A stretch of DNA of 64,000 nucleotides from positions 106,895,741 through 106,959,740 of the forward strand of contig CM041465.1 of NCBI GenBank assembly GCA_023213395.1. Direction: 5' to 3'. Both the position numbers and the translations under genes were made by a program. The DNA is from Cycas panzhihuaensis. Its lineage: Eukaryota > Cycadophyta. Under the pieces are notes generated by a model. It was not told the DNA's origin and ran no database searches. It was given only the letters and a program-made list of their open reading frames with translations. Shown piece by piece: positions 1 through 10,904 of this stretch (within the stretch, counting starts at the first letter, position 1; every line of letters starts with the position of its first letter).

Positions 1-638
1 GCGACAGATCCCAATGGGATCTTCTCGCTACTGTCATAACCTTGGCATCGCCATGGAATAGGTTCCAAGGCGGAAATACCAAGCTCTTGCATGACACGCA
101 AGGGCATGGCATTCACGGAAGAACCGTTGTCGACAACAGTCCTTCGTAGGGTACAATCAGGTGTATCGATGGTAATAGTGAATGGGAAGATCCACTGACG
201 TTCCCTTTCACATGTGGGAGGAAGGTCCTTAGGATCAAAAGAAATAACGGGTTCACGACTTTGGGTGATGCCCAAAGCGTGAACATGCACATCATTTGAT
301 CCTAAAGCTTCCAAGAGGAGAGCCTGTTGCTTGGGACAACTCCTCAAAACATCCATCAAGGACATTCCTACAGCAACGGTATGAAGCTCATCTACGATGG
401 AGAAAGGCTTACCCTTTGTGGTAGGCTGGGTAAATGCCCTTCGAAAATCGTAATGACCTGGGCGCACAGGAATGTCCTTGGGGAAGAGAGTTACTTCTGG
501 AGGAGGGTTCTCTGGAAGAGGATCGGAAGGAGTAGAGGAAGAAGCACCAGCTGCTTCTTTGGTGGCTTGAGACCGGGTAAGGGCATACGAAGGAGTAGCC
601 CCAACCATTTGGATCACCTTCTTCCCCTTGTTTCGGGG
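1..638 (-). pseudogene. G1 retropepsin (aspartic protease) region, open to the window edge
   Basis: The minus frame is open from 638 to base 1 (about 212 codons; first ATG near 608) and continues out of the window. It has a basic, proline-rich linker, then a domain with VVDNGSSVNAMP near 115-150 followed by LGISALEP and a GYDSSEK segment. The DxGSS is the catalytic Asp-x-Gly motif of pseudo-retropepsins. The equivalent motif in G2 reads DKESS, so G1 keeps the active-site loop while G2 has lost the glycine. A TAG at 639-641 separates this frame from the upstream part. Function when active: processing of the gag-pol polyprotein in the virus-like particle. Confidence 0.8.
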
Positions 639-823
639 CTACGAAGGTGATGGGGTGCGACAACTAGGGGAACGGGAGGAAGAGGATGAATCCCAAGCAC
701 CCTTCCCTTTATCGCGGGAAGGACGGGAATTTGGCAATCTTCCTCAGTTCTGATTATTATTGGATTAAGTGTTGTGATCGTGTTCCCCATGTTTAGGGAA
801 TGGATCCTTGTGAACTGGTTGGT

Positions 824-2943
824 CTAAATTAGGCCTTGAGGCCTGTTTAGGGGAGGAGTCACGTCGAGGGGCATCCTTAGGATCTTTGGGCCCTGGCGTG
901 AGTCATCGTGGAAGCACTCCCCATGAATGGAGCACCACTTCTTCTCAAGCGAGGGATCTGTCTTCCTCGTTTGAGAGGACTGGGCACTTCCATTCCTGGG
1001 GAGGGAAGCTTGGGTTACTTGTTGAACTTGTTTGTTGGATGTTGGAGATGAAGGAGCTTGTAACTTGAGTTCCTTCATCATATGTTCAAACGAACGTATG
1101 GCAGATGTGAGGGGATCTAAAGTCTTCTTAGTTTGATGAGAAGAGGATTTAGAGAATTATTGAGGTTTAGTATCCTTGATTGAAGGTGGTGCCTCACGTT
1201 GCTGTGAGTGCTGGAGAGGCTTCTTGAGTCCAACTTGGATCTCAATAGCCTCCAACGCTAAGCACTTGGCAATCACAGAGTCACATGTGGTCGCCCCCAT
1301 TTTAAGGACTTCCACATATACTTCGGGATAAAGTGCATTAATGAAAAGGTCTCTCTTCAACTCCTTAGGCAACGTGGCCTTAGTGGAGTGAAGAAGGTCA
1401 TGGAATCGTCGCACAAAGTCACGATTCATCTCATCGTGGCCTTATTTGAGTGATAAGAGGGATTTCATTCCGCTCTCAAATGGACGAGATACATCAAAGT
1501 AGTTGATGAATTCGTCCACCAATTGCTGGAATGAAAAGATAGAGTGGGCAGGGAGGCGATAAAACTACTTAAGGGCATCGCCCTGCAAAGATCGTGGAAA
1601 CAATTTCATTAAAATATGGTCGTAAGCCCAGTAATCTATACATGCCATAGAAAAACTATGCACGTGTTCAGCTGGGTCTTACGACGAAGTTCCATCAAAT
1701 CTAGGAATTCAGGAGGATGAGGCAGCAAATTAGTCCTTAATGCCTTAATGGATAAAGGTGTTGACCTATAGTCCATGAAGGGACGTGGCCTAGCCTCGAC
1801 CATAGGATCAACGAATGATGTAGTAGGTAGAGAGCAAGGAACAGACGGGGGCGGAAAACCCATCCCTCCTTGAGGAAATGCCCCTTACTAGAAGGGGGCT
1901 TGAGGATAAGTGCCTTCAAAGGGAGCCGGGTTCCCTTGAGAAGGCATGGCAAAAGGGACTGTGCTAGATGGTGGAAAAGAGGGATGTGGAACTGGGTTTT
2001 GCCCATATGGGCCACCCATGGGTGGGGCAATCCCATATGGGTGTAGCGGATCCACTCCATAAGCTGAGAGGTGGTTCCCTCTACCCTGTCCCCAAGGTTG
2101 AGAAGTGTACCCCAGGGGGATGTAAAAGGAAGAGCCAACAGGTGGGTTTTGAGGGTATGTGGGAGTGGATCCCACATAACTAATGGTGGAAGAGTTAGTA
2201 GGACCGACAGGCCTATTAGAGAAAGTATGCGCCACATTAGGGGATGGCACATTAGTTTGGCTAGGGAAAGGTATGCTAACCTTCAACTGAGGGAAGGACA
2301 TACTGCGGGAAGGTCCTGAAGCACTAGGACCTTGGCAAGGGATAGAAGGTGCAATATGCATCCCCGCAACAGCAATAGGGAAGGAGCGGGATGAATGTGT
2401 AGGCATGAAAGGATTGGTTGTTGTAGGAGGAGTAGATGAGGATGAAGAAAGTGGGGGAGGAGCTGATGAAGAAGAGGCCCCCCCACAGAAAGCATCTTCA
2501 AACCATTTAGGACGTGGTTAAAAATGAGCAGCGTGATAGCACTCGTTAAAAGCTTTAACCACATCGGCGGGAGGGATATCTACATGATCATAAGAGGTAG
2601 ATAGGACCTCAAATGAAGTAGATCCCTCAGGACGTTCCTCATAAGAATCACCAACTGAGTGGTAAATCTCAAGAGGAAAAGATCCTTCTACCATATGAGT
2701 AGAAGGATGGGCGTCAAGCAGGTGATGTTGGTCACCTGAGTAGTAAATAGGATTATCACCCTCCTAGGTGGATCCTGGAATAGAAGAGGGAAACGTATGA
2801 GTTCCCGAGGCTGAGGTGTGGTAGGCCCAATCGGAAGGGTATCCCTCCATAGTCGAATCAGAATCTGATGAAGGAAGATGACGATACCTGGGATCTTCTA
2901 ACAATGGAGGTAATCCACGTAAGTGATGAGAGAAGCGTCGCAT
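824..2943 (-). pseudogene. G1 gag polyprotein, degenerate
   Basis: The probable start is the ATG ending at 2,941 (MRRFSHHLRGLPP). The N-terminal 350 residues or so are Pro/Ser/Gly-rich (2,560-1,890). They are followed by a Retrotrans_gag-type domain: FDGTSS then SMACIDYWAYDHILMKLF, LKxF and FQQLVDEFINYFD at about 1,700-1,470. The conserved stretch at 1,429-1,157 (MNRDFVRRFHDLL, LPKELKRDLFINAL) and the tail at 1,081-824 with KKWCSIHGECFHDD continue it. Capsid-forming role inferred from family. Several in-frame stops (for example TAG where G2 has TGG in LKWF) and frameshifts break it. Confidence 0.75.
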
Positions 2944-3091
2944 ACAAGGCTAACTAACACTGTAGGAGAAAGAAAGGGCGATAAGGACTGCATGTTGGGG
3001 GCTACCCAACGAAAAAAAATAAAGTAGGAGAAAACCATAAGGAGGTAGTAATACTAGCAGAAAAGAGTGGAAACTAGCTCCCTTACTGGTA

Positions 3092-3111
3092 GGTCCCCAG
3101 TATGGTCACCA
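3092..3111 (-). other. G1 putative primer binding site
   Basis: On the minus strand this reads TGGTGACCATACTGGGGACC. It sits 148 bases upstream of the gag start and begins with TGG, as a tRNA-primed minus-strand start must. It resembles the TGGCGACTC..CTGGGGAC site I recall beside the 5' LTR of Tat/Ogre elements; the tRNA identity is not established here. Confidence 0.5.
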
Positions 3112-3112
3112 G

Positions 3113-5860
3113 TGGATGCGCGTCTACGGGATAGCTACCTAACTAAGTAGGAATAACGACGGCGGTCAATGACACTATCAAGTATAGATAAGAACCTACG
3201 AGCAAGGCAAATACCACGCAGGGCACCCTGTGCACTGGAGCGCAAGTTCGGGACCTGCGGATGGTACCTAACTACCTAAAGGTGGTTCCCCACTTCAGTT
3301 AAGAAGAGAGGAGGCGGAAGATTAACTTAGGTAGATCTAGGAGAAAGGGTCCTCCCACCTTTGGATGGTTGGAAGGGAAGGGAGAGAAACCCTCAAAGGT
3401 TTCCCTATAGCTGAGGGAGACGAGTAGGGAGTAGGTAGGTGAGCAACCTACGAATAAGAGGGCAAAGGTAAAGTTTACAAGCCAGAGGGAAAGGTTAAAA
3501 GGGAAAGCTTCCTAAAACCTTTTCCTATGATAAATATAATGTGTGAAATGTAGCAATATAAACCAAAAGAGAGAGTCAGTTTTCCTTTTCCTTTTAAATG
3601 ATCTAATAACTACCGTGCAAAATCTTTTAAAGAAAAGAAAGTGAAATGGAGCAAGAGCGCATACCCAGAATAGAGACACGGTTGAAGCAGCAGTATTCCT
3701 ACAAGGTGTCTAAGACCGCTCTACAAAGCACGGTGAAAGAGAGGGATCACAGTAGGACGAAGCGTGGGGCTTCCTTACCTTCCCCAAAAGCAACTCTAGA
3801 GTGCCAAGAAAGGAAAAAAGAAAAATGATGGCAGCAAATGAAATGCTAAAATAAAGTATAGGTAAAAGCACTTACCCACAAGAGAGAGAGAAAGGGGTGA
3901 GTCCTTTACATCCTCTGTGTACCTACAAGTAAATGAGAGTATCCTTTTCTGAAGAAAGGGTGCTAGCAATACAAAGTAGAATCCTAACAACATATGTATA
4001 TATGTAACAAGCATAAGCCTCAACACATATATGTTAGCATTCAATATTACAATAGTAAACTATAATGAAAACTATCCAAATGAATGGTGGATAAGTTGGT
4101 AAGCCTCGGAGTGGCCCACCTCCCGCAAAAAGTAACCCTACCTTCCCTCAAGAAGCCACAAGGCAACAAGGATAGGGCTATACAAAGGGCTAAAAGTAGA
4201 GACAACAAGAGTAGAAGGAAGCTCAAAGAGATTCCCAACAAACTGGAGTACTATAGGAAGTAAACCGGGTGGCTAAGGACTAGGTTGAGTTAGGGACAAG
4301 TAGCCGGGGCTTATGCGTGGCTCAGATAGAAGATATAGGCCTACAAACCAGTGTTGCAATAGGTGCAAACACTGATTTTAGCAGCTGGAAATAGGCTTCA
4401 AACCCTTAGCCCCACTTCAGGAGTAGCACGGAAATAAAGAGGAAGGTTTGGAGGGCAAGAGCCTCTTAGGGAGCATGAGGGTGGTGCAAAATCCACCCAG
4501 CTTTATCCCAAACCTTATGCAACCCTATTTGGCCACTGTCTTGGGTGTGAAACATAGGAAAAGGAGCCTAAACAATAGGAAGGATAGTCCAAGACAAAGG
4601 CAAAAAATAATCTCCAAAAGTAAGACAAGACAAGCTAGAAATAACCATGTAAAACTGGGCATAAATTGGGCAAAAGGAAGACTTTAAACCAATAAATACC
4701 TCTGAAGAAGATGGGAGGTGTTTGCCTCTATCAAAACCTATTGATAAAAGGTTGAGAAATCTGAAAAAAGTTGTGGAGTAGCAGGTGTGGAATCCCTGCT
4801 AAGGTGGTTGAAGGAAACCCTGCACTTGACACTGCTTGGTGGCTGCCTGGGCAAAGAAGTCCTGGAAACTCTTCAAAGAGGACCTCTCCAAGGTGTGCAA
4901 GGGGTTGGGAAGATGTCACAGCTGAACCAAAGGAGAGGTGAGTCTTGGAGAGTAATTCTGAGGTCCTGGAGCAATGATAGGCAAGAACAAACATCAGACA
5001 ATAGGGTATTTTTCCTTGTGATCCTTCTAAAATGAGGCAAAAAGATCCCTAAAATGATTTAGGTAAGACTCAAATACCCAGCCCCAACCCTAATCGAGTG
5101 ATTAGGGCACAACTGGTGGTGATTCAAGTTGTAAGACACGTGGTAATTCCGCAATAAATGCGATAATTACCACGATGGATTTTAAAAAATAAATCATGAC
5201 AATCGCACCACAGTAAACTTGGCGATCGCGAAATCTGTGGTCTTGGGGACGAGGCCAAAACTAGCCCAAACAGCCAGCCTGAGCTATGGACCAGTGGCCT
5301 AGGAGGCCGACAGGGGGTAGGCCCACCTTCCTAGAGGCAGACAAGTAGACTAATGAGCCACAGGAAGCAACAATGGGACTCAAAGGTGCGACAAGTCGAC
5401 CAAACGATGATGGATCATCACACAGGCAAGGATGACGTGAGCCAAATGGGTCTTAAGGTGAGTAGGGCAGAATACGGGAAGTGATGCAGCCAATGGGGTG
5501 TCACACTCGCTGGGAATGTGCCCCTGCTATAGTCGTCATAGGATAAATAGGTGTAGATGACAACAGGACCATCTACGAAATCATAGCATGCAAGCAGGTA
5601 CTCATCACAAAGGAAAACAATAATAAGGTGATAAGCATACCTGCACTTACTTGAGTCGATCGCTCCGTATCCATTCCTAGAAGCTGGGAAACAGAGAGGA
5701 AAATATAATGAGCAATACTTATTACTTAGAGGAAAAGTGCAAGCAAAATATTTAGTGAGCAAACAACAGATGCAATAAAGCACACGAGAGATTCAAAAGA
5801 GATTTAATAGAACAATGCAAAAGAGTCTTCCATAACAGCTCAAATTGTATATTGTATAAC
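3113..5860 (-). other. G1 putative 5' LTR and unassigned flank
   Basis: The sequence next to the PBS should be the 5' LTR, beginning at TGGATGCGCG (3,113). I cannot see its far end: no second LTR copy lies in the window. Base composition is less AT-rich than most of the window up to about 5,500. Short open frames here have no recognisable protein content. The stretch 3.1-5.9 kb is therefore LTR plus possible flank, boundary unknown. Confidence 0.35.
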
Positions 5861-6110
5861 TACAACATGTTTCACTCTATATGAGCTCATTAGCGAATGA
5901 TGAGAGGCTATGGACATAATGAAGACCTGTGTAGCATTCCTTTCCTCCTATCTAGTCAACTTCTAAAGAGTTGTTTGGCCGACTTAAAGTGAGTAGGAAT
6001 TACCTTATTTTCTGGCCAATTTCAAAATATATTCTAACCAACTTTGAATGATTATTCTAGTTGACTTCCATCCTCCTTTTGGCCGAGTTACTTAGCGCCA
6101 TTTGTGCCAT

Positions 6111-6120
6111 CTATTTATAA
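6111..6120 (+). promoter_or_regulatory. J LTR TATA-like box
   Basis: CTATTTATAA lies about 300 bases before the PBS, the expected place for the pol II promoter in the U3/R part of an LTR. Assigned by position and motif only. Confidence 0.4.
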
Positions 6121-6583
6121 GGATCTTGGGCCTATTCCTATAGCATCCAAAGTGAATAGTGGCTGCTTGCATTTTTGGCCTTTAGGGCTACAATTTGGGA
6201 GGGAACCTTGCCTCGAAGAGAAATATAGAATCTGGTGACTTTTTCTGTAAGTTGTACATAGCATTTATTATATTCAAAATTGATATTGAAAGCTTAATTT
6301 CTCTATTCTAGTTAAGTACTCTCTTGTGTGATATCAAATATTAGATCGCTTGCATTCTTTATGTATATTACACACTATTTTCCTAGTTTTCGATAAATTT
6401 GGTTTATGGCATTGCTACAAGCGGTATTAGAGGTTCGTTAGAAGGCATTCTGAAGGAGATTCAACTTTATTATAACAAAGGAAGTCAAAGTGAAAATAAG
6501 GAAATACTATCCTCCTTTTCTTTCCTTACCCCACTTCCTTTCAAATGGAACTAAGGTCAGGAAGGACTCTTTAACAAAATAAG

Positions 6584-7250
6584 ATGGTGAATACCCTAGT
6601 AGTAACCATAGGAGACATAGATAAAAGGGTCAACCAATTGAATGATAAGATATAAAGCATGGACACACGTTTAGAAGGAACCCTAAATGACCTCAAGAAT
6701 TCACTGAACAACATAAGCAAGAGGTTGGATGAGATTAAAGAAGAAGGAGAAACTTGAAGATAAGATAAATCTCAGAAACACAAAGATTGTTGGGAGTCTA
6801 AAGAAGAATTCTATGAACAAAAGAACCAAAGGGACCACTAGCAAAGAAATCAAAGGGATTTTGAACTAAAAAATAGCCTCAAAGAGACAAATTTATTTTT
6901 TTTCTTAAATGGTCCTGACAAATCAAGAGATATTCATAGTTGGATACGTCAGGTGGAAATCTACTTCTAGGCATACACCCTACACAATCAAGAGCAAGTC
7001 TTAATAGCATCTCTCCCTTTATTTGACAAGGAACTTCAATGGTTCCATTGGTAGAAAAGAACATGCAAGAAGGCAATGGGCAACAATTGACATTCCCTAA
7101 AAACAAATCTCATACAGCAATACGAGAACACTTGGAACACATATTACTTCTATTAGCTCACTCAATTACAATAAACAGGTTTAGTATAAGCATGACTAAG
7201 AAATCTACTTCCTACTACAATTCTTCACTTGTCAAGGGTTTTCCACTATA
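6584..7250 (+). pseudogene. J gag, degenerate
   Basis: It starts with MVNTLVVTIGDIDKRVNQLN. The next 50 residues look like a coiled coil (NDLKNSLNNISKRLDEIK), followed by a charged linker. A Retrotrans_gag core then reads DIHSWIRQVEIYF, a stop, AYTLHNQEQ and LQWFHW (about 6,890-7,060). The stop in YF*AYT is TAG where CAG (Gln) is usual. After WFHW the frame shifts, and the remaining gag is recognisable only in pieces (KGFPL near 7,240). No zinc knuckle, protease or pol follows, because the sequence changes to G2. Confidence 0.7.
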
Positions 7251-7446
7251 GTCTAGGGTGTGTACAGGTGGTCAACATACATATTCTTTAGTTAATCATC
7301 CATATAAGTCCACAATTCACATGCATTCCACAATAAGTACACACAATTGTTCACATAACTCTTTTTATTTCATTAGATAATAGTCAAAATTACATCATAC
7401 AAGGTCCATTCAGTCTAACTGGTCAACATTACTAGATTAGGAACCG

Positions 7447-9220
7447 TTGGAATTCACTAACTTGGTTATCACATCCATCCCATTGAATGGATGTGATTAT
7501 ATACACTATGTGGTTAGTCCTCACCTCCAACCACATCCCAAGTGGTTTGAGAGCATCTTGCGAAGCGTTGCGTCTCCTTCCTCTACATCTGCCTTACCTC
7601 ATCCATCCCGTTCAACTCCTCTACCTACGATGAGTTTATCTTTTGCCTCATCTTCCTCTCCTCATGGTCCATGCTCCATGAGGACCACCGAAGGTATATC
7701 CTCTTCCCAACTTGGGTTGAGCATGCCCCCTTCTAGTCAAACTACTACACCTCTGCCGACTATAGTATATCCACCACCAATTGGATCTAAGGGACCTGCA
7801 TGCGCCCCTACTTCTAGCCATGTGGGGGTCATCCCCACACACTCCCAAGTTCTACCTAGGGATCCCTCCCTTTGTGTGCCCCTAGGTTACATCTCTCAAC
7901 CATAGGAGCATAGCAAGGGAAGCTCCCTTTTAGCTTATAGGGTGGACCCTTTGCACCTATATGGGGCCACACCACCCACGGGCGGCCTATATAGGCAAAA
8001 CCCTGATTCTACACCCCTCTTTTCCATCCTTCCATGTCACACCTCATGTTGCACCTTTGCAAGGAGGGCAAGTTCTCTCCTAAGGTACCTTCTCTCATGC
8101 TCCTTTCCAACAAGGGGCATTTCCTCAAGGAGGGATGGGTCCTTCACCCCCATGTGCTCTTATGTATATTTTTTCGAATGTGGGACTAGTGCCTTCTCAT
8201 CAAACAGGAGGAGGCCAATATCCCCTTTCGAATCAAATTCCCCAAGGAGGATTTAGGTAACCTTGTCTACCTCCTCTTCCATCTCTCATCGATCCTATGG
8301 TCCAGTCAAGGGCACGTCCCTTTATGGACTATAGGTCGACAACCCTATCTATTGAGGTGCTAAGGACCAACTTACCGCCTCACCCTCCCAAGGTTCCTAA
8401 ATTTGATGGAACCTCATTGCAAGACCCAATGGAGCATGTCCATAGCTTTTCTATGGCATGTATTGATTATTGGGCTTATGACCATATCCTTATGAAACTC
8501 TTCCCACGATCTCTTCAAGGTGATTCCCTTAAGTGGTTCTATCACCTACCAACACATTCTATCTTTTCATTCCAACAACTCGTGGATGAATTTGTCAATT
8601 ATTTTGATGCAGCTCATCCTTTCCAAGGTAACCTTACTTCCACGAAGGATGGTCTCCTCAGGTCTTACCTTCGTGGAGTGAAGCAGGTCATGGAAGTGTC
8701 TCACAAGGTAACCTTACCTGAGGTCTGAGTAGAAAGAAGGTAACCTTACCTGAGGAGCTGAAGTAAGACCTCTTTATCAACACCCTTCGCCTAGAAGTCT
8801 ACGTTGAAGTCCTCAAAATGGGGGCAATAACGTGCAACTCCACCATAGCTAAGTACTTGGTGCTCGAGGCCATTGAGATCCAAGCGAGTCTCAAGAAGCC
8901 TCTTAAGCCCTCACAACGATGTGAGGCACCTCCACCACTCTGTGAGACTAAAGTCCAATAGCCTACCAGGTCTTCTTCCCATCTAACAGAGAAGACCTTG
9001 GATCCTCTCACCTCCACTATACGCTCATTCGAACGTACCATGAAGGAGCTTAAACTCCAAGCCCTTTCATCCCACACCTCTCATAAACCAGTTCACTAGG
9101 CCTCTCAAGCTGCTCCCCTCAAGGGTAACACCCAATCTTCTCAAACGAGAAATCTCAATTCCTCCCTAGAGAAGAAATGGTGTTCCATCCATGGAGAGTA
9201 TTTCTACGAAGATTTATAAT
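7447..9220 (+). pseudogene. G2 gag, degenerate
   Basis: Recognisable blocks in order: HPKWFESI (7,530); a Ser/Pro-rich region; GYISQP followed by TAG where G1 has W (7,903); MDPLHLYGATPPTGG (7,942), matching VDPLHPYGIAPPMGG in G1; LRTNLPPHPPKVPKFDG (8,360); SMACIDYWAYDHILMKLF (8,450); LKWFYHL and FQQLVDEFVNYFD. The later LFINTL..VYVEVLKMGA block (8,770) is in another frame. No intact product is possible. Confidence 0.75.
8705..8768 (+). repeat. 32-bp local tandem duplication in G2 gag
   Basis: AAGGTAACCTTACCTGAGG starts at 8,705 and again at 8,737; a shorter AAGGTAACCTTAC also occurs near 8,622. The duplication is absent from the G1 counterpart and helps break the reading frame. Confidence 0.7.
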
Positions 9221-9946
9221 GCGGGCCCGGACCCTAGAGCGACCCATGATGTGATTCTTCTCCCAAATGGGCATTTAGGCCAAACCTAGACCAACCCATC
9301 CACAAGGATCTTTTCCCTAAACACAAGAATGTGATTGCAATAACCAACAAAAGGATAACCAAAATAGAGGGAGGTCCCCAAACCCTCGCCCTTTGCAAGC
9401 CAAAGGGAAGGGTACAAGGGATTTGTCCTCTCCTTCTGGTTCCCTTGATTGTCGCACTCCTTCACCCTCTCGATCCTGAGACAAGGGAAAGAGAGTCATT
9501 TCGATGCTCGAGACCATGCCATTATATGCCTTAACCCAGTCTCAAGTGGCTAAAGAGGCAAACGACGCCTCTTCTTCCATACCTCACCTTGATTCCCTTC
9601 TGAAAATCCCTCCTTCGAAATTCCCTATGCTCCCTAAGACTATTCCTATGTACCCCAGTCGTTGCGACTTTTGAAGGGCCCTTCCTCAACCTACCGTGAA
9701 GGGGAAGCCCTTCTCTATTGTCGACGAGCTTCACACTGTGGCCGCGGGGATGTCCATAATGGACGTCTTAAGGAGCTGTCCTGAATAGCGTATAATTCTC
9801 TTAGAAGCCTTGGGATTAGGTGACGCATCCATTCACGCTTTAGGCACTACTCTAAGCTATGAAATTGCCATCTCCTTCAACCCAAAGGATCTTCCTCTAA
9901 CTAATGAAAGGTAATACCAATGGCACTATCCCTTTATCATAACTAT

Positions 9947-10322
9947 TGATACTCCCGACTGCACTCTTTGAAGAACTGTTGTGGACAAAGAATCTTCCAT
10001 CAATGTTATACCCTTGCACGTCATGCAAGAGCTTGGCATATCAGCACTAGAGCCAGTTCCATGGCAATGTCAAGGCTACGATGGTAGTGAAAAGACATCC
10101 TTAGGATCAGTGTCCATTCCACTCACCCTCAAGGACAAAACTATCATAACTGACATTGTAGTTCTCGATGTCGACATTGACTACAACCTTTTGTTGGGAC
10201 ACCCATGGCTCGACCAAATAGAAGTTGTGTGCTCGTCTCGTTGGGGACAACTTAAATTCGTCCATGAAGGGCAAATAAAGGTTATCTCTGAGGAGCCTCC
10301 TCCCACCAAACAAACCCGCTAA
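9947..10322 (+). pseudogene. G2 retropepsin domain, active-site motif lost
   Basis: An open stretch of about 113 residues begins with MDKESSINVIPLHVMQELG. It continues through SALEPVPWQCQGYDGSEK and DYNLLLGHPWLDQ to a Lys/Pro-rich end. This is the pepsin-like fold of plant gypsy proteases. The catalytic loop is DKESS instead of DNGSS in G1, so the Gly needed after the catalytic Asp is gone. The LLLGHPWL segment is the second conserved half of the domain. Confidence 0.8.
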
Positions 10323-10904
10323 CCTCATCAAACGGCTTGTGATAAGGTAAAGGGCGATAAGGATTTATTTGCCCATACTTCTACTTGATCTATCAATATT
10401 CCTGGCTCATCTAGCTTGGGAGAAAGTCCCTCCTCTTCTTTCTTAAATCTCATCTACTTCGTCCCTATTGGCATAGGGAGTTATGGTTATCTTGTTGTGC
10501 TTAGTGACGATGAGTCCAATAGCGAGGATGAGGACTCTCCTCATCCCATATCCCTCCTAAATGTAAGTAGGAGGCACTATATTCGTTCCAGGTCTAGACT
10601 TGAACTTTCTCTATTAGGGAGACCAACTTTCCTCTTGGATCACATATCATCATTCCTACCAATCATGCAATCCCCCATATCACTCTATCTTCCACTTTGT
10701 TTCCCTCTATAGGTGATGAAGCGAGGGAGCTTCTTATCGTTTCTCACAAGAGGACCCCTTCTGACTATTCTAAAAAATCCCTTGGGTATATCGAATGGTG
10801 GGTCGACCACTACGGTCCCACCACTCCTTCTACTCCTCTCCCCTCATCTTCTCGAAGCGTGGTCATCCATGGGGTGGACTACTAAAGAGGTTAGGAGTTA
10901 AGTG
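10323..10904 (+). pseudogene. G2 post-protease linker region
   Basis: Open frames here read SDDESNSEDEDSPHP (about 10,500) and then a Ser/Pro/Arg-rich segment. This is the acidic and basic linker expected between protease and reverse transcriptase. No RT motif follows. The segment stops where F' similarity begins. Confidence 0.5.

Larger units (their letters stand above)
1..3111 (-). mobile_element. G1: Ty3/gypsy element (Tat/Ogre-like), 5' half, cut by window edge
   Basis: Reading leftward from a primer-binding-site-like sequence at about 3,100, this holds a leader, a long gag and a retropepsin domain; reverse transcriptase and integrase would lie left of the window. The same order and closely similar protein sequence recur on the plus strand at 7.4-10.9 kb (G2), so this is a repeat family. 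The protease type (DNGSS followed later by a LLLGHPWL-like segment in G2) and a PBS resembling TGGCGACT..TGGGGAC suggest the Tat/Ogre side of plant gypsy; that assignment is from memory of the families. G1 is better preserved than G2. Confidence 0.8.
5870..7250 (+). mobile_element. J: gypsy element 5' end (LTR, PBS, gag), truncated
   Basis: A plus-strand LTR-like segment with a TATA-like CTATTTATAA at 6,111 ends near 6,420. It is followed by CGGTATTAGAGG (6,422-6,433), a one- or two-base variant of the initiator-Met PBS TGGTATCAGAGC. A gag then starts at 6,584. The right side breaks off near 7,250-7,440, where G2 begins. The left LTR boundary is not resolved. Confidence 0.6.

Noticed and set aside
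3640-5040. Several 60-90 codon frames in 3.6-5.0 kb
   Set aside because: No conserved motif and no counterpart in G2; likely chance frames in an LTR-like region.
5418-5783. 121-codon open frame on the minus strand
   Set aside because: No domain, signal or repeat family resemblance; Cys/Tyr/Leu-rich chance frame in the putative G1 LTR region.
7648-7848. Minus-strand frame inside G2
   Set aside because: Shadow of the G2 gag proline-rich region, which matches G1 on the other strand.
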